Of a stretch of 64,000 nt of DNA, positions 16,365 to 24,886 are shown piece by piece. The notes beneath the pieces were generated by a model that saw nothing but the letters and a program-made list of their open reading frames with translations, did not search any database and was not told the DNA's origin. The DNA is taken from contig CBDCWE010000003.1 of assembly GCA_965223355.1 (NCBI GenBank), forward strand, positions 3,844,001 to 3,908,000, given 5' to 3'. Position 1 is the first letter of the stretch. Each line of letters opens with the position of its first letter. The translations under genes were made by a program, and so were the position numbers. The DNA is from Tectiglobus sp965223355 (GTDB taxonomy: Bacteria > Pseudomonadota > Alphaproteobacteria > Rhizobiales > Hyphomicrobiaceae).

Positions 16365-16851
16365 TCTTGCCTCTCCTCGAAATCTGTCCCCTCACGAACC
16401 CGGTACAGTTTGCCAAACGGCGGCGAATCGCGCCCGACGGACCAGACGAGCGTGCCGCTCAATGGCCGAATAATCCAGCTCCGTTGCGGACCCGGAAATT
16501 GATTCACTTGTGCCAAGACGGAAAAATTCGCGGCCCGACCAAAAAGGTCGACCGTCTTTCAGATTGAGTGCGGACCATGCTGCCCAACTGCCCAGCCGCC
16601 CAAAGGTCACGATCTCATGGGTTCTGAGGCGGCGGCCGGTCGCAGCCGCGGGCCGGTGCGCGGGGCCGGCCTGAAGGGCGGACATGATCGGGCTTGGATC
16701 GGTGCGGCGTCAATGGACTTGCAAACCGCTTTCACGCCATACTGTAGCGCGCAGCTGAACGGCCGCTATCGAGGTCCGGGGCGCCGTCATCTGCTCAAAT
16801 CGAGGCTGCGACGGTCTCAATTTTTCTGGCAGGTCTGACAATCCAACGCGC
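16365..16851. other. Intergenic region upstream of the hybrid kinase
   Basis: 487 bases between the divergent mscL and kinase genes. Only short frames occur, with no starts or family features. No repeat or hairpin stands out. Confidence 0.5.
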
Positions 16852-19800
16852 ATGATCGACAGCTACCTGATTGCAACCTTGGCCCTGACCTACCTGGCGA
16901 CGCTGTTTTTGATCGCCTGGTTTGGCGACTTCTGGCTGCGCGCCTGGCAAAGCAGCGGCGGGCGCCCGCTGATCTACGCGCTTTCGATCGCGGTTTACTG
17001 CACCTCTTGGACGTTCTTCGGCAGCGTTGGTTTGGCATCGATGACGGGCTACGACTTCCTGGCCGTCTATATCGGCCCGATCCTGATGTTTACGGTTGGC
17101 TGGCCGATATTGCTGAAAGTGGTCCGGATCGCCAAAACCCAGAATATTACATCGGTCGCCGACTTTCTTGCCGCACGCTATGGCAAGAGCCCGCTGGTTG
17201 CCGCCCTGGTCACCTGCATATGTGTGATCGGCCTGCTGCCCTATATCGCACTGCAGCTGCGCGCCATCACCGTGTCGGCTGAAACGATGCTGGTCGGCCC
17301 GGTCGTGCTGCAGGACACCTATGGTGTTGCCGGCCTGATCGATACCGGCCTCATCGTTACCATCGCACTGGCAGCGTTCACGTTGCTGTTCGGCACACGC
17401 CACATCGATGCCACGGAGCACCAGGACGGCCTGATACTCGCCATTGCAACGGAAAGTCTCATCAAGCTGCTGGCGTTCTTGGCGGTCGGTGTCTTTGTTG
17501 TGTTCTATGCCTTCGGCAGTGCTGAAGCGTTTTTCCAGCAGTTGCGCACCCGTCCCGAAGTCGACGACCTGCGCAATGTCGCCATGAGCGGCAGTTCGGT
17601 TTTGACCATCGGCCTGCTCAGTTTCATTTGCATCCTGCTGCTGCCACGCCAGTTTCATGTCACGGTCGTCGAGAACCACTCGGAAAGGGAGATCAGGCGG
17701 GCGCGCTGGCTGTTGCCTGTCTATCTCGTGCTCATCAACCTGTTCGTCGTACCAATCGCGGCTGCGGGGCTGATGCTGATCCCGGCCGAAACCGCAAACC
17801 CGGACATGTTTGTGTTGTCGGTGCCGCTCGCCCAAGGCGCCCACCAGATCGCGACGCTCGCGTTCATTGGCGGACTTTCGGCTGCCACCGCAATGGTCGT
17901 GGTCGAAACGGTGGCGCTGTCGATCATGATCAGCAACGGCCTGATCGTGCCGTGGTTGCTGCGCCGCGGCTACGGCCCGGCGGAAACCGAGGATCGCCAA
18001 CTCTACAGCGCGCTGTTGACGGTTCGCAGGGTTGCGATCGTCGTCATCCTGCTGCTCTGTTATGCCGTGTATCGAACGGTCGGCGGTGTCGGCAATCTGG
18101 CCGGCATCGGCCTGATTGCGTTTGCCGCCATCGCCCAACTCGGGCCGGCATTCTTCGGCGGCCTGGTTTGGAAGCGGGCAACCAGCAGCGGCGCCATCGC
18201 GGGCATCACGGTCGGCGCCGTGGTGTGGGCTTACACGCTGGTTCTGCCGTGGATCATCCAAGCCGGCTGGATGCCAGCATCAATTCTCAATGACGGGCCC
18301 TTCGGCATCGCCATGCTGAGGCCTCAGGAATTGTTTTTTGTGCAGTTCGAGCCGCTTGCGCACAGCGTATTCTGGAGCCTGGGTCTCAATGTAACCGCCT
18401 ACTTCGCGGTTTCCCTGCTGCGCGGGCTGCACCCGATCGAGCGCCTGCAGGCCTACGTCTTCATCGTCAACGAGAACGTTATCCCTCAACAGCAGCCGGC
18501 GATTCGCTTCTGGCGCAGCTCGATCACGCTGTCAGACCTGCAGTCGACCGTGGCCCGTTATCTGGGTCCGCAGCGCACGGCACGCGCCTTTCAGCAGTTT
18601 TTCGATGAACGCGAGCTGCCCAATAACCCCAATGCGGAGGCCGACCTCCACACCTTGCGCTTTACCGAGCGCCTGCTCAGTAGTGCCGTCGGCGCACCGT
18701 CGGCGCGGCTGGTATTGTCGCTCGTTCTCAGACGCGGTGATGTCGCCAACCAATCGGCCCTTCGCCTGCTTGACGATGCCACCGAGGCATTGCAGCAGAA
18801 CCGGGACTTGCTGCAGTCAGCGCTCGACCAGGTCCGCCACGGCATCAGTGTGTTCGATCGCAACAACCAGCTGATTTGCTGGAACCGGCGGTTCCGCGAA
18901 CTCCTCGACCTGCCTCAGGATTTGGCCAGGGTCGGCGTTCCCCTGGTCCAGGTTTTGCGCACCTGCGCCGCACAAGGCAGCTTCGGAGACGGCGACATCG
19001 ACCAGCTTGTCGCCGAACGCCTCACCAAGCTCGCGGTCACCGGCGAGACGTTTCAGGAACACGTTGCCGACAAAAGCCGGATTATCGAGTTTCGCACCTC
19101 GCGCATGCCGCAAGGCGGCTTTGTGACAACCTATCTGGACATTACCGACCGTGTGCGCTCGGCCAACGCCCTCGAACAGGCCAACCTCACCCTCGAACTA
19201 CGCGTCCGCAAGCGCACGGCCGAGCTGGAAAACGTCAATGCCGCTCTGGCCATCGCCAAGGCAAAGGCCGACACGGCCAATGCCGATAAGACCCGCTTTA
19301 TCGCGGCCGCCAGCCACGACATTCTGCAGCCGATGAATGCCGCCCGGCTCTATACCAGTTCATTGCTGGAGCGCAGTTTGCCGCCGGAAACGGCAAAGAT
19401 CGCAGACAGCATCGATCGATCGCTGCTGGCGGTGGAAGATATCCTTCGTGCGCTCGTCGACCTGTCGCGCATGGATGCCGGACGCCTTGAACCGGACAAT
19501 CGGGCTGTTTCACTGAACGAAATGCTTGAGCAGTTGAAGGTTGAGTTTGAGCCCGCAGCCCTCAACAAGGGTTTGAAGTTCACCGTCCAGCCGTCGTCCC
19601 TGTGGGTCCGCTCGGATGCCCAGCTTCTCTCCCGCGTCCTGCAAAATCTCGTTGCCAACGCCGTCAAGTATACCAACTCCGGCCGCGTACTGGTCGGGGC
19701 GCGGCGTCGGGGCGCGACGGTGGAAGTCCAGGTTCTCGATACCGGTCCCGGGATTGCGGCAGACAAACGCTCCGAAATATTCCGTGAATTTCATCGCCTG

Positions 19801-20385
19801 GAAACGGACGTGGGCACAGAACGCGGCCTTGGCCTCGGCCTGTCCATCGTCGAGCGTATTGCCAGGATTTTGAACCATCCGATCGGCCTTCGTTCGGTAC
19901 CGGGACAGGGCACATGTTTCTTCGTCGTCCTCCCGGTCAGCGCGGCGCCGGCGGCGCCGGTGGTCGAAATTCGCCCGGTTGAACAGATCGGTCCGCTCAA
20001 TGGCACCCATGTTCTTTGCATCGACAACGAAACGGCGGTGCTGGATGGTATGGAGACGCTGCTGCGCGGCTGGCAGTGTTTCGTGACGACTGCAACCTCG
20101 GCTCGGCAGGCCATTGAAAAGCTGAACAACAAGGCCCGTCCGCCCGATGTCATCCTCGCTGATTATCACCTCGATGCCGGGGCGACCGGTCCGGATGCCA
20201 TCGATGACGTGCGCCAACACTGCAACCGCTTCATTGCCGCGGCCGTTATTACCGCGGATCACTCGAGTGCCGTGAAACGGGAACTGGTCGACAAGGAACT
20301 GACGGTGTTGCGCAAGCCGGTCAACGCCGGGGCGTTGCGCGCGCTGCTGACGGCGCTTGCGCGTCGCCAGTTGGCCGCCGAGTGA
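16852..20385 (+). CDS. Hybrid sensor histidine kinase with sodium/solute-symporter sensor domain
   Basis: 1177 residues. The first about 500 residues are a multi-helix SSS (PutP-like) transporter domain starting MIDSYLIATLALTYLATLFL. A PAS-like region follows (about 655-770; HGISVFDRNNQLICWNRRF), with a coiled coil before the HisKA box (FIAAASHDILQP, His about 821), the N box NLVANAVKYT, G1 DTGPGIA and G2 GLGLGLSIV, then a receiver (THVLCIDNE, phospho-Asp in ADYHLD about 1104, Lys in LRKPVN). This architecture is that of CbrA/NahK-like kinases, which link uptake or sensing of nutrients to phosphorelay. The partner regulator is not next to it. The start has weak ribosome-site support but the TM segment begins at once. 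Confidence 0.92.
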   Translation: MIDSYLIATLALTYLATLFLIAWFGDFWLRAWQSSGGRPLIYALSIAVYCTSWTFFGSVGLASMTGYDFLAVYIGPILMFTVGWPILLKVVRIAKTQNITSVADFLAARYGKSPLVAALVTCICVIGLLPYIALQLRAITVSAETMLVGPVVLQDTYGVAGLIDTGLIVTIALAAFTLLFGTRHIDATEHQDGLILAIATESLIKLLAFLAVGVFVVFYAFGSAEAFFQQLRTRPEVDDLRNVAMSGSSVLTIGLLSFICILLLPRQFHVTVVENHSEREIRRARWLLPVYLVLINLFVVPIAAAGLMLIPAETANPDMFVLSVPLAQGAHQIATLAFIGGLSAATAMVVVETVALSIMISNGLIVPWLLRRGYGPAETEDRQLYSALLTVRRVAIVVILLLCYAVYRTVGGVGNLAGIGLIAFAAIAQLGPAFFGGLVWKRATSSGAIAGITVGAVVWAYTLVLPWIIQAGWMPASILNDGPFGIAMLRPQELFFVQFEPLAHSVFWSLGLNVTAYFAVSLLRGLHPIERLQAYVFIVNENVIPQQQPAIRFWRSSITLSDLQSTVARYLGPQRTARAFQQFFDERELPNNPNAEADLHTLRFTERLLSSAVGAPSARLVLSLVLRRGDVANQSALRLLDDATEALQQNRDLLQSALDQVRHGISVFDRNNQLICWNRRFRELLDLPQDLARVGVPLVQVLRTCAAQGSFGDGDIDQLVAERLTKLAVTGETFQEHVADKSRIIEFRTSRMPQGGFVTTYLDITDRVRSANALEQANLTLELRVRKRTAELENVNAALAIAKAKADTANADKTRFIAAASHDILQPMNAARLYTSSLLERSLPPETAKIADSIDRSLLAVEDILRALVDLSRMDAGRLEPDNRAVSLNEMLEQLKVEFEPAALNKGLKFTVQPSSLWVRSDAQLLSRVLQNLVANAVKYTNSGRVLVGARRRGATVEVQVLDTGPGIAADKRSEIFREFHRLETDVGTERGLGLGLSIVERIARILNHPIGLRSVPGQGTCFFVVLPVSAAPAAPVVEIRPVEQIGPLNGTHVLCIDNETAVLDGMETLLRGWQCFVTTATSARQAIEKLNNKARPPDVILADYHLDAGATGPDAIDDVRQHCNRFIAAAVITADHSSAVKRELVDKELTVLRKPVNAGALRALLTALARRQLAAE

Positions 20386-20392
20386 GCCGCCG

Positions 20393-20424
20393 GGCCCCCA
20401 GGCCCCCAGGCCCCCAGGACCCCA
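20393..20424. repeat. Short tandem repeat GGCCCCCA x4
   Basis: Four 8-bp units (the last has one change) directly after the kinase stop codon. Probably slippage-generated. Confidence 0.7.
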
Positions 20425-20529
20425 GGACTCATGAAGCGGGTCACTATTTATGCGGGCTGGTATTATGCGTTTGAGGCCGGCGCAATCGTCCACGTTGGTG
20501 CCGGCCGGCACCGAACCGGGTTTCGCACA

Positions 20530-21183
20530 ATGCCAATTGAATTCATCCACAACACCGCGGCCGCCCCGATCGCGACCGTATTGCTCGCACCTGGATCAAT
20601 GGCCCCGATGGACAGTCCATTTCTCGAAGCGTTCGGTGAATTGCTCGGCGCACGAGATCTGTCAGTGTCCCGCTTCGAGTTTGCATATATGGCCGCACGC
20701 CGACGGGGCGGGGCAAGACGCCCGCCGCCCCGTGCCGAAAAACTGCGTGATGAATTTTTGGCAGCCGTCGACGAGTTGATTGGTGGTGTCGCGACCAACT
20801 TGCCGCTACTCATCGGCGGCAAATCTCTGGGCGGTCGCGTTGCCAGCATGGTCGCAGATGACCTATATGGTTCGGGGAAGATTTCAGGGTTGGTCTGTTT
20901 GGGCTATCCCTTTCATCCACCCAACCGGCCGGATAATCTGCGCACAGCACATCTGCTTGAAATCGACTGCCCGACGCTGATCATGCAGGGTGAACGCGAC
21001 CCGTTTGGCAGTCGCGATGAAATCGCAAACTATCGGCTTTGCCACCGGATCATGTTCCATTGGGTTGGTGACGGCGATCATGACTTTGGCCCCCGCGTCA
21101 GCTCCGGCTACACCAGACGCGGCAATCTGGCAGCCGCCGCCGACGCGCTGCGCGCATTCGTTGTTTCACTGCAGCACGGTTGA
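20530..21183 (+). CDS. Alpha/beta-hydrolase, KANL3/Tex30-like
   Basis: About 217 residues. The nucleophile elbow is GGKSLGGR (Ser in GxSxG). Before it are the strand ATVLLAPGSMAPMD and the segment RFEFAYMAARRRGG; after it, LGYPFHPPNRPDNLR, the acid turn IMQGERDPFG and the catalytic-His region GDGDHDFGPR. This is the small hydrolase family related to Tex30/KANL3, with unknown substrate. The frame is open to an ATG at 20431, but the homologous part begins MPIEFIH at 20530. Neither start has a strong ribosome site. It is 53 bases upstream of the cytochrome gene, so it may be cotranscribed. Confidence 0.75.
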   Translation: MPIEFIHNTAAAPIATVLLAPGSMAPMDSPFLEAFGELLGARDLSVSRFEFAYMAARRRGGARRPPPRAEKLRDEFLAAVDELIGGVATNLPLLIGGKSLGGRVASMVADDLYGSGKISGLVCLGYPFHPPNRPDNLRTAHLLEIDCPTLIMQGERDPFGSRDEIANYRLCHRIMFHWVGDGDHDFGPRVSSGYTRRGNLAAAADALRAFVVSLQHG

Positions 21184-21236
21184 GCAATCGGCTGCTGATT
21201 TCGAGCCAGGTCTGAAAGGTTATAGCATCGCTCGTT

Positions 21237-21818
21237 ATGACAAGATTGCGATTTGGACGTGCGCTTTTACTTGTTCCGGTCATTGGCGGTGTGCTGGTGC
21301 TGGCGGTTTGGAGCTACCTCGACGGGTTCCATCATCGTCGGGGTCTCGGGGCCTTTGCGGACATGATGCGGGTCGTTCAGCATCCGCGCTGCCTCAATTG
21401 TCATCAATCGCATCAGCCGCGCGTGCGCGACAAGGGCAAAACCCACTGGCCGCGTCTCAAGATCGGTGATCTCGGTTTGGGCCTCGGCGGCCACCGTTGC
21501 GCCATCTGCCATCGCGCCACGAACAATGATCTCACCGGAATTCCGGGCGCGCGCGGCTGGCGCAAGCCGCCCTACTTGATGAGCTGGAACGGATTGGCAC
21601 CAGGCGACATTTGCGCAAACCTCAAGGACGAGCACACCAACGGCGGCCGCGACCTGGCAGCAATTCTGGCGCATGTTGCGCACGACCGGCTGATAAAATG
21701 GGCATGGGCGCCTGGTAAACCGCGGGCCCCGGCACCATCTTCTCATAGCTCCTTTGTCGAGAACACGAGAACGTGGATTGAAGCTGGTGCGCCCTGTCCC
21801 GCACCGCCAACCAACTGA
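21237..21818 (+). CDS. Membrane-anchored dihaem c-type cytochrome
   Basis: 193 residues. The N-terminal anchor is LLLVPVIGGVLVLAVWSYL (residues about 10-28), followed by a periplasmic part with two CxxCH haem sites: HPRCLNCHQSH and HRCAICHRAT. A later block, PYLMSWNGLAPGDICANL, may give an axial ligand. It sits 85 bases before the 2Fe-2S and molybdopterin subunits of an isoquinoline 1-oxidoreductase-type enzyme. It is the likely electron acceptor, passing electrons to the respiratory chain; this role is inferred from position and from related aldehyde/isoquinoline dehydrogenases that use cytochromes c. Confidence 0.8.
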   Translation: MTRLRFGRALLLVPVIGGVLVLAVWSYLDGFHHRRGLGAFADMMRVVQHPRCLNCHQSHQPRVRDKGKTHWPRLKIGDLGLGLGGHRCAICHRATNNDLTGIPGARGWRKPPYLMSWNGLAPGDICANLKDEHTNGGRDLAAILAHVAHDRLIKWAWAPGKPRAPAPSSHSSFVENTRTWIEAGAPCPAPPTN

Positions 21819-21903
21819 TCGGTCGAACCGGGCGCAACGTTCCACGTTCCACGTTCAATATTGCAACTCGGCACTGGCATCGCAGAACAAGTGGGATGGG
21901 CAA

Positions 21904-22407
21904 ATGCACACAATCAAGGTCAATGGCAGGTCGCATCGCGTCGACGTTGATGGCGACACGCCGATGCTATGGATCCTGCGTGATGAATTGGGCCTCACCG
22001 GCACCAAGTTCGGCTGCGGGGTTGCGGCATGCGGGGCATGCACGATCCATGTTGACGGATCACCGACCCGTTCGTGTCAGTTGACGATCGAAGATGCCGC
22101 CGACGCCGATATTCGCACGATCGAAGGTCTTACCGGCGAAAGTCTGGCCGACAAAGGTCTGGCCGGCGAAGGTCCCCTCGGCGAGGTTGCGATGGCGGTT
22201 CAGGGTGCCTGGCGCGAGTTGGACGTTGTCCAGTGCGGCTATTGCCAGTCCGGCCAGATCATGCAGGCGATCGGTCTGCTCAGCCACAACCGCACGCCGA
22301 CCGACGCGGACATCGACAGCGAAATGGGCGGCAATGCGTGCCGCTGTACCACCTACCACCGCATTCGTGCCGCGATCCACCTGGCCGCGAAGAAGTTGGA
22401 GGCCTGA
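21904..22407 (+). CDS. iorA: Isoquinoline 1-oxidoreductase alpha subunit (2Fe-2S protein)
   Basis: 167 residues of the xanthine-oxidase-family small subunit. The plant-type 2Fe-2S cluster is in FGCGVAACGACTIHVDG with a further Cys in TRSCQL. The C-terminal 2Fe-2S cluster is in QCGYCQSGQIM and GNACRCTTYHRIRAAI. It passes electrons from the molybdopterin subunit encoded two bases downstream. ATG 21904 follows GGGATGGG; the upstream in-frame Met at 21754 lies inside the cytochrome gene. A hydrophilic insert GLTGESLADKGLAGEGPLGE is encoded by four tandem 15-bp units (22126-22185). The substrate is not determined by sequence; the symbol is by family. Confidence 0.88.
   Translation: MHTIKVNGRSHRVDVDGDTPMLWILRDELGLTGTKFGCGVAACGACTIHVDGSPTRSCQLTIEDAADADIRTIEGLTGESLADKGLAGEGPLGEVAMAVQGAWRELDVVQCGYCQSGQIMQAIGLLSHNRTPTDADIDSEMGGNACRCTTYHRIRAAIHLAAKKLEA
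22126..22185 (+). repeat. In-frame 15-bp tandem repeat within iorA
   Basis: Four units: GGTCTTACCGGCGAA, AGTCTGGCCGACAAA, GGTCTGGCCGGCGAA, GGTCCCCTCGGCGAG. They encode GLTGE-SLADK-GLAGE-GPLGE between the two cluster domains. The frame is preserved by the 15-bp period. Confidence 0.85.
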
Positions 22408-22409
22408 CC

Positions 22410-24569
22410 ATGACTATTGCAACGTCCCGCCGAGGATTTTTGCGGGGTGCCGGTGCGCTCGGCGCAGCATTGGTTGTCGGTTTTAACGACAACGGTGTGG
22501 CGATCGCAGGCGAACATGGCGAATTGATCGCCAATCCGTTTGTGAAGATCCTGTCCGACAACAGCGTTGTCGTCATCGCCAAACATTTCGAGATGGGCCA
22601 GGGCACCACAACCGGTCTGGCGACACTGGTCGCAGAAGAACTCGATGCCAACTGGGACGATGTCCGCACCGAGTGGGCACCAGCCAACGTCAAGCTCTAT
22701 GCCAACCTGTTGTTTGGTGCGCAAGGCACCGGCGGCTCGACGGCGATCGCCAATTCCTTCGAGCAGTATCGGCAAGCCGGCGCGATCGCGCGTGATCTGC
22801 TGGTGCGGGCCGCGGCCGTGGCCTGGAACGTGCCCGTTGCACACATCAAGGTCGAAGCCGGCCGGGTGTCGGCCGGCGACAACAAGGCAACCTTCGGCGA
22901 ACTGGTGACCAAGGCCGCGCAACTGAAGCCGGTTGCAAAGCCCGACCTCAAGTCACCCGATGCCTTCAAACTGATTGGCAAACCGGATCTGCCGCGCAAA
23001 GACTCCGCCGCCAAGACCGACGGCACGGCAAAGTTCGCAATCGATGTGCAATTGCCGGATATGGCCGTCGCCGTGATCGCGCGCTCACCGAAGTTCGGCG
23101 GCAAGCTCAAGTCGTTCGATGCTGCCGACACCCTCAAAGTCAAAGGTGTGCGCGACGTCAAGGTCGTCCCGCGCGGCGTTGTTGTCTACGCCGACAACAC
23201 CTGGGCCGCCATCAAGGGGCGGGCAGCGCTCAAGACCGAATGGGACTTTGCCGAAGCCGAGACCCGCTCAACCGATGCCATCGTCGCCGAACATCGCAAG
23301 CTGATGGATCAACCCGGCCTCGTTGCCAAGGCTGTCGGTGATGCGGCAGCGGGTCTGGCCAAGGCATCGAAGACAGTCTCTGCCGAGTTCGTTTTCCCGT
23401 TCCTGGCGCATGCACCGATGGAGCCGCTCAACTGCGTCATCGAGTACACGCAAAATGGTGCGCAGGTTTGGGACGGCTGTCAGTTTCCCTCGCTGGTCCA
23501 GCCGACGATTGCCGGTGTGCTGGGCTTAAAGCCGGAGCAGGTGAAAATCAACACGCTCTATGCTGGCGGCTCCTTTGGCCGTCGCGCTAATCCAACATCG
23601 GACTACGCCGCGGAAGCCGCCATGGCCGCCAAGGCGATTGCAGGCAAATGGCCGGTAAAGATGGTCTGGACTCGCGAAGATGACATCAAGGGTGGCTATT
23701 ACCGTCCGTTGTTCGTCGAGCGGGTCGAAGCCGGTATCGACGACAGCGGCAAGCCGGTTGCCTGGGCCCACCGGCTCGCGGGCAAATCGATCCTGATCGG
23801 CACTGTCTTTGAGAAAGCGCTCGTCAAGGATGGTATCGATTCGACCTCGGTCGAGGGCGCTTCGAACCTACCCTACGACATCGCCAATCTGAAGGTCGAT
23901 GTTCACAACACCGAGACGCCGGTCTCGGTGCTGTGGTGGCGATCGGTGGGCCACACCCACACGGCCTATTCGACCGAGATCGTCATGGACATGCTGGCCG
24001 AAGCCGCCGGCCAGGACCAGGTCGCCTACCGTCTGGCGCTGCTCGACAAGCATCCGCGCCACGCCGGCGTCCTCAAGCTTGCCGCCGAAAAGGCCGGCTG
24101 GGGCGATGCCGTCGCCGCAGGTCGCGGGCTGGGCGTTGCAGTTCACGAGAGCTTCAACAGTTACGTGGCGCAGGTCGTCGAAGTTTCCGTGAACGCTGAT
24201 GATGAGATCAAGATCGAGCGCGTTGTCTGCGCGGTCGACTGCGGCATTGCCGTCAATCCCGACGTCATCAAGGCCCAGATGGAAAGTGGCATCGGCTATG
24301 GTCTGGGCGCCATCATGCGCAACCAGATCACACTGAGCGATGGTGAAGTGCAGCAGGAAAACTTCCCGGACTACGAGCCGTTGCGGATTGGCGATATGCC
24401 GAAGATCGAGGTCCATATCGTGCCCTCGGACAAACCGCCGACCGGCGTTGGCGAACCGGGCACGCCGCCGGTTGGTCCGGCGTTGGCCAACGCGATCTAT
24501 GCGGCCACCGGCAAACGCATATTCACCCTGCCGATGTCGGAAAACGGCGTGACGTTCGCCACGGCGTGA
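22410..24569 (+). CDS. iorB: Isoquinoline 1-oxidoreductase beta subunit (molybdopterin-binding), Tat-exported
   Basis: 719 residues. It begins with a Tat signal, SRRGFLRGAGALGAALVVGF, which fits a periplasmic enzyme. The molybdopterin domains follow: FEMGQGTTTGLATLVAEEL, GAQGTGGSTAIANSFEQYR, APMEPLNCVIEY, NTLYAGGSFGRRANPTSD and WWRSVGHTHTAYSTEI. The catalytic Glu is in GVGEPGTPPVGPA (about 681). The domain order is the shortened one typical of the IorB/aldehyde-oxidase-like group. The start lies two bases after iorA with TTGGAGG upstream. It would hydroxylate N-heterocycles or oxidise aldehydes; the actual substrate is unknown. A cytochrome gene upstream suggests direct coupling to respiration. 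Confidence 0.9.
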   Translation: MTIATSRRGFLRGAGALGAALVVGFNDNGVAIAGEHGELIANPFVKILSDNSVVVIAKHFEMGQGTTTGLATLVAEELDANWDDVRTEWAPANVKLYANLLFGAQGTGGSTAIANSFEQYRQAGAIARDLLVRAAAVAWNVPVAHIKVEAGRVSAGDNKATFGELVTKAAQLKPVAKPDLKSPDAFKLIGKPDLPRKDSAAKTDGTAKFAIDVQLPDMAVAVIARSPKFGGKLKSFDAADTLKVKGVRDVKVVPRGVVVYADNTWAAIKGRAALKTEWDFAEAETRSTDAIVAEHRKLMDQPGLVAKAVGDAAAGLAKASKTVSAEFVFPFLAHAPMEPLNCVIEYTQNGAQVWDGCQFPSLVQPTIAGVLGLKPEQVKINTLYAGGSFGRRANPTSDYAAEAAMAAKAIAGKWPVKMVWTREDDIKGGYYRPLFVERVEAGIDDSGKPVAWAHRLAGKSILIGTVFEKALVKDGIDSTSVEGASNLPYDIANLKVDVHNTETPVSVLWWRSVGHTHTAYSTEIVMDMLAEAAGQDQVAYRLALLDKHPRHAGVLKLAAEKAGWGDAVAAGRGLGVAVHESFNSYVAQVVEVSVNADDEIKIERVVCAVDCGIAVNPDVIKAQMESGIGYGLGAIMRNQITLSDGEVQQENFPDYEPLRIGDMPKIEVHIVPSDKPPTGVGEPGTPPVGPALANAIYAATGKRIFTLPMSENGVTFATA

Positions 24570-24612
24570 GCTGCTGGTCCGGTGTTGGCGCCCGCGTGAT
24601 ACCGCCAGCTAT

Positions 24613-24704
24613 GAATTGAGGCACGTCACCGGAACTTTTTTTGAACGCCGGCAAGGCGCGTGCCGAGCGCTGGTCACTCAATCAGCGGTCGGGTGCCTCA
24701 ATTC
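24613..24704. repeat. Inverted repeat between converging genes
   Basis: Perfect 12-bp arms GAATTGAGGCAC (24613-24624) and GTGCCTCAATTC (24693-24704), 68 bases apart. It lies in the 317-base gap between iorB and the converging transporter gene. It is long-range for a terminator and may be a remnant of a small mobile element. Nothing else is seen in this gap. Confidence 0.65.
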
Positions 24705-24886
24705 TTAAGCTGGGGCTGGTATCAGACCCAAGCCCGGCCGGTTGTCCGTGCCGTCGTGCCCGGGCCGATCAAGACCAATCCGGCCCCGGCGCCTGATGAG
24801 ATCGTGGCTTGGGCTGACCGGACCGGCAGCGGAACGGTTCGCGCTCCGTGTACCCTCGGTGTGAGTGGCGATCGGGCGGATGGCGA

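Noticed and set aside
16795..18261. 488-codon open frame on the minus strand
   Set aside because: It lies opposite the symporter domain of the hybrid kinase. Its translation is rich in Asp, Gln, His and Arg with no family, typical of an antisense shadow in GC-rich DNA.
19510..20550. 346-codon open frame on the minus strand
   Set aside because: Antisense to the kinase and receiver domains of the hybrid kinase. It also runs through a simple tandem repeat.
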